Shown here piece after piece: positions 56,596-64,000 of a stretch of DNA of 64,000 nt. Numbering within the stretch: position 1 is the first letter of the stretch; each line of letters begins with the position of its first letter. The translations under genes were made by a program, and so were the position numbers. The DNA is from Norana najaformis (Eukaryota; Annelida; Clitellata; Crassiclitellata; Hormogastridae): positions 3,160,745 to 3,224,744 of the forward strand of contig OZ029915.1 in NCBI GenBank assembly GCA_964023275.1, in the 5' to 3' direction. Under the pieces are notes generated by a model. It had not been told where the DNA came from. It saw only the letters and a program-made list of their open reading frames with translations, and ran no database searches.

Positions 56596-56900
56596 AAGTA
56601 AGTAAGCTAACATTTATAGCGCGCTTAAACAAAACTAGCCTTGCACGAAAGCGCGTAACATGAACTAAGTTAATCGTAATAAAGTCTAAATAAACGAGTT
56701 TTAAATGCAGATTTAAATGCGACTATCGTAGGTGAAGTTCGGATGGCGATTGGTAGCTTATTCCATTCTGTTGGTCCGGTGAGAGCGAACGCGCGGTTTC
56801 CAAACTTCCTGGTTGAGCGGGTGAAAGCAAAATAGTACAAATGAAAATTGAAATATTCGGACAGCGAAACTCTACCTAAGGACTTGTAGTTTGCCAGCTG
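56596..56900 (-). mobile_element. SINE/LINE 3' end, minus strand
   Basis: (GTAA)n tail, then CTAACATTTATAGCGCGCTT and AAACAAAACTAGCC. The body contains GGTAGCTTATTCCATTCTG and GTGAGAGCGAACGCGCGGTT. The layout is the same as at 12412-12600, but the sequence is only distantly similar. Confidence 0.55.
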
Positions 56901-57265
56901 AAACAGCAGGAAATTTTAGTGTGCAAAGAACTCATGTTGACCCATTTATGTCTATATATCTGCTGCTGAGCGAGTTTCTTGGAAATCAACTTTGCCGACT
57001 TTATGAGGGTTTTCAAATGCAAGGCCACGGATTACTCTATAGGCTTTGGGAAGGTTATTGTCAAAGGTCATGCCAGGTCAACCATATGATGATAAACAAT
57101 GCATAATGCAATGTTCTCGTTAGAAATCTTAAAACGCATTCGATCTACACTATGTACGTATGTATGTATGTATGTATATATGTGTATATATATATGTATA
57201 TATATATATATGTATATATATGTATATATATGTATGTATATATATATATGTATGTCTATGTGAGG
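56901..57265. other. Unrecognised, then TATG/TA microsatellite
   Basis: 57150-57260 is ATGTATGTATATAT repeats. 56901-57149 has no recognised feature. Confidence 0.6.
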
Positions 57266-57690
57266 CATGGACAATCAAAAAGACGGATAATGATAAGATA
57301 TTAGCATTTGAAATGTACTGCTATAGACGAATATTACATCTGAATTGGACAATGAAGGTAAAAAAACGGAGGTCCGAAGAAGACTGAGCATAAAAGAAGA
57401 TCTAATACAAGTAATAATGAGAAGGAAATTACCCTTGTTTGGACATATATGCAGGATGGATGACAGTAGAAAAATAAAAAGCGTGATGATGGGAATTATG
57501 GACGGAAATGGGAGACGAGGAAGATCTAAGAGGGAGTGGACAGATGATATAAGGGATTGGTGTAAGCAAGACTTGCACGCCTTGATAAGAACCGCACAAG
57601 ATCGGGAACTGTGGAGACAAGTGACAATGCTTGCAGTGGACACCTACGGGCTCTTGGCCCATGGATCATGATGATGATGATGATGATGTA
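57266..57690 (+). mobile_element. LINE R 3' end, longest copy
   Basis: Starts EAWTIKKTDNDKILAFEMY, then YRRILHLNWTMKV and, after a frameshift at a run of A, EVRRRLSIKEDLIQVIMRRK and GHICRMDDSRKIKSVMMGI to AQDRELWRQV. Ends in (GAT)n. It carries about 60 more codons than the 3.7-kb copy. The block C-E-W-x-x-(K/T)K...AFEM...RI..L.W is the start of the standard post-RT LINE region. Confidence 0.85.
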
Positions 57691-57900
57691 TGTATGTATA
57701 TGTATGTATGTATGTATGAATGTACATATATGCATGTATAAATCTGTTTGTATGTATGCGTGCACGCATGAATGCATACCTGTACATGAGCAGTCATCCA
57801 TGTATGTATATATGAAAGTATGTATGTATATATGTGTGCATTTATGTATATATGTATGTCGGCATGTATATATCTATGCATATATGTATGGATGTATGCA
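57691..57900. repeat. (TATG)n microsatellite
   Basis: TATGTATG runs with TGCATG and CATG breaks, continuing the (GAT)n tail of LINE R. Confidence 0.9.
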
Positions 57901-58184
57901 TAGACACTACTATAGCGCCTTTTCAGAAAAGCGCTGCCTACACTCTTGGCGAAAGTGTGGAATTTTCCTGCACACTTCATACTTGTGTGCAGCCGTCACT
58001 CTCACACCTTAGTGTTGAGTTACTCTGCGCACTGATGTGGAACTGCAAACTAGTTTGTTCGAAGAAAGCACATTGTTGTGTACTTTCGTCCACACTGGTG
58101 TTACTAGGAAGTAAATGTCGCACTAAGCAGAACGGCCGACAATAATTATTGTGGATATTTCTTGCACATATCTGCGCCTAGTCA
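57901..58184. other. Minus-strand SINE tail, then unrecognised
   Basis: CTATAGCGCCTTTTCAGAAA at 57909 is a SINE-tail motif in minus orientation. The rest contains no recognised feature. Confidence 0.45.
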
Positions 58185-58340
58185 TTTTACACTCACACAC
58201 ACACACGCACATGCACACGAACGCACACGCACGCACACACACACGCACACACACACGCACATGCACACGAACGCACACGCACGCACACACACACGCACAC
58301 ACGCGCGCGCACACCGTGCACACGCACACGCACACACGCG
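58185..58340. repeat. (CACACG)n microsatellite
   Basis: CACACA, CACGCA and GCGCGC, with a 50-base internal duplication (ACACGCACATGCACACGAAC occurs twice). Confidence 0.95.
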
Positions 58341-58475
58341 TGTAAACTCGATTCACAGTTTCCAATTGTAATTAATTATTAGTTAATTACTTAATGCTGC
58401 GATGTTTAGAGTTTAAGTTGCTTTTTTCTGTGACTTCCTTTGGCGAATTAACCACATTTTCGAAATATTTTGATA

Positions 58476-58691
58476 TTAGGTCTTTGTAGAAAAGTTTCGT
58501 CTAGCCGAAGATAACGTCGTCCAAAAGCACTCAAAATGATGGCGAAAGAAATAACTCCTAAGACGCAGACCAGATGACATTAGAGGTAAAAAAACGAAAA
58601 GCATCGAACAAAAAATCAGCAGAGGGCCAAATATATGAAAAACTACACGTGAGACAAACCTCCGGGCATCTTGGCCACTTGCCATATCCAT
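58476..58691 (-). CDS. Small ORF with a hydrophobic segment, 71 codons
   Basis: The minus frame starts at 58691 in good start context (G at -3 and +4): MDMASGQDARRFVSRVV, then a hydrophobic stretch of about 22 residues (FHIFGPLLIFCSMLFVFLPL) flanked by basic residues, then SSARRNFSTKT and a stop. It lies in one of the few stretches I cannot match to a repeat. I do not recognise it. It could be a small membrane protein, a first exon, or chance. Confidence 0.25.
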   Translation of the reverse strand: MDMASGQDARRFVSRVVFHIFGPLLIFCSMLFVFLPLMSSGLRLRSYFFRHHFECFWTTLSSARRNFSTKT

Positions 58692-58799
58692 GACGACGCT
58701 TTCAAGTCGTCAGGGCCGTTAACAAGCACTTCGCCGCATGTGCGCGGTGTGTCATTATAAACCTAACTGTTTAAACAGTCATTCATTTTTTTATGTTCG

Positions 58800-58945
58800 A
58801 AAAGTAATTTATTTTGTTTGAACCTCATTCGTTTTGTTTTGAGCCTGATTCATTTTGTTTTGAGCCGGAGTCATTTTGTTTGAGCCTCATTCGTTTTGTT
58901 TTAAACTTGATTCATTTTGTTTTCAGCTTGATTCATTTTAATTCA
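58800..58945. repeat. About 22-bp minisatellite, six copies
   Basis: Unit ATTCATTTTGTTTTGAGCCT with CGTT, AACC and CAGC variants. Confidence 0.85.
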
Positions 58946-59284
58946 ATCGCTTATAAAACATGAGTTACAAACTAAAAGTAAAATATAGTTTTCTAGAATC
59001 TGACAGAAATTATTCTAGGTAAAATCAACTATGCATACCATTCGACAATATTATTTCATGAATATCTGTTTCATAGCGAAGTTTTATTTCATTTTCCGCT
59101 CTTTACTATCCTTCTTCTACAGTTAAAGCTTAACATTATAAAACAAACAGGGAGCAAATCTAAGAGGAAATGGGAAACTTCTCCCTCACTGCTTCATCCA
59201 CTGCCCCACGCCAAGGCGTATTTCCCCAGTCAACTTGCCTACAGGTATTCCCACAGGTATTCCCATGCTATTTTCACCCGCAAA

Positions 59285-59580
59285 TCGGGACGGTGGTCTA
59301 TCGCTATCGCGTTTGATCATGCGGTTGCGGGTTCGTCTGAGTGTAACGACCCTGGGAAAGTTGTCTGCGCACACCGTGCCTCTGTCACCAAGCAGTATGA
59401 TTTTGTACCAGCGTAAGCTGGGAAGTAAACGGCAAGTCCTGCGATGCACTGGCCCTGTGTACAGGACCTTGGAATTCGTCCATTGCCGGCTCAAGGGCAT
59501 AAGAAAAGGACATGAGCGCCTCCCCACGTCTCACTTATGGGATCTGGGATACTTTACTTACTTACTTTACAAGCTATAAG
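59285..59580 (+). mobile_element. SINE S3, plus-strand copy
   Basis: GGGACGGTGGTCTATCGC and GCGGGTTCGTCTGAGTG are box A- and box B-like. The body is shared with 5215-5475, and the end is a (CTTA)n tail at 59556-59575. Confidence 0.65.
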
Positions 59581-59594
59581 CATACCTATTTTGT

Positions 59595-59885
59595 AATTGT
59601 AAATGTAATCAGAAATTTGTATGGCGCCTCTTAAAGACATTAACATCATTTTAACTCGTCAGAGGCGCTCTCTGCGCTAGCCTTAACGATGTTAAATGTA
59701 ATCAAGGACAGAAAATTCATCCATTGGTAGATATTGCTCAGATAACTAAGAGTCCCCAATGGAAAACTGGCGCGCACACGCAAAACCCTACCAACAGATT
59801 TTCAACGAGAGTTGAAAGGTGATAGCATGTTCAGAGTTCCTGAAGCAAGTATCATCGAAGACGAGGGGTGACGATGGGGGATGTT
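59595..59885 (-). mobile_element. SINE S1, second full-length copy
   Basis: Starts GTAATTGTAAATGTAATC, then TATGGCGCCTCTTAAAG, GTCAGAGGCGCTCTCTGCGC, AACCCTACCAACAGATTTTC. Aligns along its length with 41927-42212. Confidence 0.75.
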
Positions 59886-60065
59886 ATCCGCCCCCGATGG
59901 CTCACGGTTGTCTCACCGTCCAGCAGCCCCTCGTATATGGAAGACGACACTGCCTCAGGATATATACAGGGCCTACTTCATATTAATTTATGTTTGTAGC
60001 CTACTAACCTTCTCATCATCATCATTATCATCATCATCAGCAGCAGCAGCATCATCATCATCACT

Positions 60066-60097
<32 letters not shown>

Positions 60098-60155
60098 TAT
60101 CAACATCATCATCACTACCACCACCACCATCAACATCATCATCATCATCAGCTTT
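59886..60155. repeat. Short unique part, then (ATC)n tail
   Basis: 60010-60155 is ATC/ACC/AGC triplets. It adjoins the 3' end of the minus-strand LINE B copy, whose tail on that strand reads (GAT)n. Confidence 0.8.
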
Positions 60156-62170
60156 GTTTTATTGATCCCAAAAAGAATGTGATACAGATATAAGTTAAGC
60201 ATGAAATAAACATTTTTATTGGGGTACAAACGGCAGACCCAGAAAGGACCAGATTTCCGCTTAATTAGGGCCGCCTAATACTAAGCAATGCAAACAGAGA
60301 CAAAGAATATTTAGTATGTCTTAACTAAAGGAGAGTGTAGTTTTTCATATATTTGGTCCTCCACTGATTTTGTTCGATGATAGTAGTAAAGAAAATGGGA
60401 CATGTTTATGAAAATATCTTAACTATTAAAGGAAATATCTTAAGTGAAAGAAAAGAAAATGGGTTATATTTATAAATATTTCTTAATTAAAGGGAATATC
60501 TTAAGTTAAAGAAAAGAAAATGGGACATATTTAGGAATATATATTTTAACTACAGGGGATATCTTAAGTGAAAGAAAATAAAATGTGTCATATTTACGAA
60601 TACAGCTTAATTAAAGGAAAAGAAAATTTATCATACTTTTGGCCTCCTATAGGCAAAGAATGAAAATTGAGAATTAAATGAATGTCTAACTCATTACATA
60701 TTACAGTAGTATATCATAAATAGGCAAATTGCAAATTTGCCATATTGGCGGTCCGATGCATCTGATGTCAGAATACATTGTGTTTACTTGTGCATATATA
60801 CTACAGAAGTTACCCTGCGATCTTGCAGAATAAGTGTGGAGTTTAGAAAAACGTAGTGTAATAAACAGTCATTAAAACGCAAGATAATAATAATAATCTT
60901 TGTTCATATCGACACAAATTCCGCAATTTGATATTTATCTACAAAATTTATTGTTAGAATGTTCAAATTTGAAAACATGTGGTGTGTGTCCAATCTGTCT
61001 ATAGCAACATTTCTCACAACACGTCGTTGCAGTTTTGATAAGCCTTTCAATTGAGAATGATAATTAGAAGCGCAGGTGAGGCACAATAAGAGAGGTATGG
61101 ATATATGAGCACGTGAAACAAGTTAGGCAGTGTAGATTGGGGCAAAAGATGTTGTATGTGACATAAAAAGCCAAAGCTTTTAGCAAGTTTCTTCGAAATT
61201 TGTGTTATATATATTTTCCATGTGATGTGGCTGTCTATAAAGAAACCAAGAAATTTGCAAGAACCCACTTGTGCAATTTGCTGATTGTCAATATAGATGC
61301 GTAAATTTTTGTTGGGTGTCACTTTTTCAGGTGAACAAAATAATATAAAATTAGTCTTGCTTAAATTAAGAGATAACCTATTTGCTCTGAACCAATCAGC
61401 AGCTGATTCAAGTTCCTTGTCAACAGATTCAAGCAACACATTCAAAGATTTGTTAGCTAAAAAGACATTTGTATCATCAGCGAATAAGATAAAGAGCAAC
61501 AGAGTAGAGGAATTTGGGAGGTTATTATTTTAAAGGGTATGTAAAAACTAGAGGAATTTGGAAGGTCATTTATGTGTATAAAAAATAACAGAGGGCCTAA
61601 GATATATCCTTGGGGTACTCCTTATTGAATGGTTTTCATATTAGACAGGGCCCGTTATATGAAACCTAGTGTTTTCTATTGTTAAGTTAACTTTTAAACC
61701 AAGAAAGTGGTATCTCTCTTACATCATAAAATATCGGCTGTTTCAGGAAAATTGAATTGTCCACAGTGTCAAAAGCTTTTGCGAAGTCAAAAAATATTCA
61801 TGCAGAAATTGTTTTATTATCAAAAGCTTGAGAAATTCTGTCATGCATATCTAGTAGAGACGTACAAGTTGAACGACCAGATTGAAAAAATCAAATTGGT
61901 TTGATACAATATATTAGTTTTAATAACAAAGTCATATAAACTTTCATATATCAGCTTTTCAAAATATTTTTAGAAGAAAGGTGGTATAGATATTGGCCTA
62001 TATTTACTAACAACCTCTTTATTCCCTGATTTTAAAAATCGGAATCACTTTTGCAGCCTCCATTCCATTAGTAAAACAATACCAATCAGAAAAGAGCAAT
62101 TGATTATTATTATTTTCAACTAATTGTCAACCAATAAGGCTATAGTAGGTCCAGCTAAGTATGCATCAAT
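60156..62170 (-). mobile_element. LINE B-type copy, RT to 3' end
   Basis: Right to left: RT FAKAFDTVDNSIF near 61790, the catalytic block LFILFADDTNVFLANKSLN at 61499-61440, ANRLSLNLSKTNFILFCSPE, thumb VGSCKFLGFFIDSHITWKIY, HVLIYPYLSYCASPALLI, then LQRRVVRNVAIDRLDTHHMF at 61086-60904. The RT FADD motif is intact in a 150-codon open block. The 3' end CGGCAGACCCAGAAAGGACC matches LINE B. 5'-truncated. Confidence 0.85.
60380..60630. repeat. About 63-bp minisatellite inside LINE B 3' region
   Basis: Four units around AAAGAAAAGAAAATGGGACA, TTAATTAAAGGGAATATCTT. Not present in the other LINE B 3' ends. Confidence 0.8.
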
Positions 62171-62744
62171 GTCATCCTGACCAGAATTGTGTGTTACTCA
62201 TAATAAATGTGTAAAGGCCGTCCTCATATATCCTTTGGCGTAAAGCAAATGATTGCATTGGCGGACTCTTCGTGAAATTTTGAAAAGGGGTTTTTGATTT
62301 TGGAATGTTACGTGCTGCGAAGTGGCCAATATTTGTTACGCAATGGTCAAAACTTGTAAATAATATAATTGGTATCACTAACTATTACTGCGTTAATTTC
62401 AATACATGTATGATACTTTCGTTGGTATGTAAGCAGCTTGTTCGGAAAGACCTCATGTGTTGGAAGATAGATTTCGTCCGAGTCCTCATCTGTTTTGCTT
62501 ACTGAGTCACCCGCGTGGATTTTACGGAATTTGGACTATTTTATCCCACGCTTACGATCGCCAGCGAGTGGCCGACGCCATGTTTTGAATCAAGTGATTA
62601 CGAGCGTCCAGCGATTTCTATGTGTTTCGCACGTCGGCGTATACGATTGGACTGTCAAAACGCCAACAATATACGGTAGATATCTTGAAGTATTACTATA
62701 AGATATCGGATAGTCCGCCAGTGTAATTGTATCGGGAACTAAGA
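62171..62744. other. No recognised feature
   Basis: Frames of 66-73 codons overlap on both strands without motifs. 62500-62740 is GC-richer and may be the 5' part of the LINE end that follows. Confidence 0.45.
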
Positions 62745-62985
62745 CTAGAATGAGTGATCGGGCCTTTCGGGTCGCTGGCCCGCGTGCCTGGATCAGCCTT
62801 CGGGCATCCATTCAGGAGTGCAAAAGTGTCAACCTCTTTAAAAAAAACAGCTGAAATTCTATTCACTGCACAACTCTTAGTACTTGGGCTGACTTTTGAC
62901 ATTGTAAAGCATCCTAAAAGTAGCCTGCTACTTACTATGCTATATAAATTGTCATCATTATATTACATTACATTATACAGCATCA
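62745..62985 (+). mobile_element. LINE C-terminus with ATTACATT tail
   Basis: The frame reads SDRAFRVAGPRAWISLRASI, then SVNLFKKNS and a stop, the RAF.V..P..WN.LP block. The end is CTATGCTATATAAATTGTCA followed by TTATATTACATTACATTA. Confidence 0.65.
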
Positions 62986-62994
62986 TCACATTAC

Positions 62995-63230
62995 CCGACA
63001 CCCCTAAGTTTCTTCCTCTTATCTCCGTCTCCGCTCCAATCCCAAACATCACCCACCGTAGCTGCCACGCTTTCTCTCTACCTAACTTTTGGATCTTGAC
63101 CTGGAACCGAACACTTTTTGCCTATCGATTTTGTTTTGACTGAGCGCCTGTGAATAAGTTGGTCCCCGCGGCGCGGCTTTCGTTGGGCGCGATGTAGAAA
63201 TTTTGGAATTACGATTACGATTACGATTAT
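62995..63230 (+). mobile_element. Hexamer repeat, plus strand
   Basis: TTCTTCCTCTTATCTCCGTC, CACCCACCGTAGCTGCCACG, TTTTTGCCTATCGATTTTG, CGTTGGGCGCGATGTAG, then GAATTACGATTACGATTACG. The complete 3' end of the family. Confidence 0.85.
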
Positions 63231-63460
63231 ACTTCAAAATTTGGCGCTAACTTTGCGAACGTCAATCAGCCGTCAATCAACGTCAATCAGCCGCCGGTGA
63301 GTTTACCGTCCTTCGAACTGTACACCATCCTAAAGAGAGCGTCACAAGCGCTCGCATGCGCTGCTAGATGGACGAACCGTTATGAGCTATTTTCCCGATT
63401 GACGGTAACAGTTAACTACATCAGTTGTGAATTTTGTAATTGCGAACGTTTGCCCTACAT
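63231..63460. other. No recognised feature
   Basis: CAATCAGCCGTCAATCAACG is a small direct repeat. Nothing else is recognised. Confidence 0.45.
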
Positions 63461-64000
63461 TTATAATCATAATCGTAATCCCTAGATTTCTACAGCGCCA
63501 GTGAAAGCTAAGTCGCGGGAACCAGCCTATTCACAGGCGCTCAGTCAAAACAAAATCATTAGGCAAAAGGGTTCGGTTTCAGGTCAAGAGCCATGAGTCA
63601 GGCGGCAGGCAGTCAGACGGTTACGGTGGGTGGTGTTTGGAATCGGATTTGCAGGATAGATAAGGGGAAGAAGAGGAATCAAGATAGGATCAGCGGAAGA
63701 GGAGAGGCAAGCAGTGAAGTGATGGTAAGTTCCTAAGATGGATCAGATAATTGTCGTAATTCTGGCAGGAGTTTATTCCAGACGGGTGGAGCATGCAGCC
63801 ATGGCTATGGAGCAATTTCCAAATTTTAAGGATGAGGTGGGGAGGGCGGAGAAGTGTTAGGGCAGAAGAGGAGCGGGTTGAACGGAGTGGTTGGATTGTA
63901 AATAACTGGCGAAGGTAGGAGGGTTGGGAGGATTGAAGCGTGTTATAGGTAAGTGATAGGATTTTGTACTCGATTCTATTAATAAAAGGCTACTCACTTA
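63461..64000 (-). mobile_element. Hexamer-repeat LINE end, minus strand, runs off the window
   Basis: Starts ATAATCATAATCGTAATCCC, then GCGCCAGTGAAAGCTAAGTC. From 63730 it matches the reverse complement of the C-terminal coding end at 54350-54460 (GATAATTGTCGTAATTCTGG, CAATTTCCAAATTTTAAGGA). It continues past 64000. Confidence 0.8.

Overview
Animal genomic DNA, AT-rich, with no confidently identifiable cellular gene. The kind of organism is inferred from repeat content: CR1/L2-like LINEs, RTE-like LINEs, an I-clade LINE with RNase H, hAT DNA transposons, tRNA-derived SINEs whose 3' ends share a GGCGCTATA-type block, and very long (CATA)n, (TATG)n, (ATC)n and (GA)n microsatellites. This mix fits a repeat-rich marine invertebrate (mollusc, echinoderm or similar). 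The phylum cannot be fixed from this window. Bacterial features (operons, Shine-Dalgarno sites, CRISPR) are absent.

Layout. 0-2.8 kb is mostly unrecognised AT-rich DNA. 2.8-4.6 kb is a complete but dead hAT transposon with target-site duplications (TSDs) and two younger retroelements nested inside it. 4.7-5.5 kb holds the 5' end of a CR1-like LINE and a SINE. 5.8-8.5 kb is a near full-length decayed CR1-like LINE on the minus strand. 8.7-19 kb is LINE 3' ends, SINE tails and microsatellites. 19.1-21.5 kb is another minus-strand LINE carrying a SINE. 21.8-22.6 kb holds a CCAAT-rich segment and a 24-bp minisatellite. 24.4-27.9 kb is a chain of LINE fragments. 28.4-33.4 kb is minisatellites plus a cluster of an unnamed core repeat. 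33.5-36.5 kb is an I-clade LINE and an RTE-like LINE end. 38.0-39.3 kb is a 416-codon transposase-like reading frame interrupted only by three amber codons. 40.3-42.3 kb is core repeats, a promoter-like stretch and a SINE. 45.8-49.6 kb is a CR1-like LINE holding a SINE and a 424-bp palindrome. 50-64 kb is dominated by hexamer-tailed LINE ends, SINEs and microsatellites, plus a last LINE at 60.2-62.2 kb.

How the parts relate. Several nested insertions can be ordered by their TSDs. The palindrome inside the 45.8-49.6 kb LINE looks like a retrotransposition intermediate that copied itself and part of its target. The SINEs and many LINEs end in the same short 3' block, as expected if SINEs borrow LINE reverse transcriptase. 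The only open frames that are not obvious shadows or repeats are the transposase-like frame at 38.0-39.3 kb and a 71-codon frame with one hydrophobic segment at 58.5 kb.

Labels used below are local: LINE A, B and C are CR1/L2-like; LINE R is RTE-like with an (ATG)n tail; LINE D is I-clade; SINE S1, S2 and S3 are the recurring SINEs; 'core repeat' is the GTTTAACGACATC family; 'hexamer repeat' is the family ending in (ATTACG)n.
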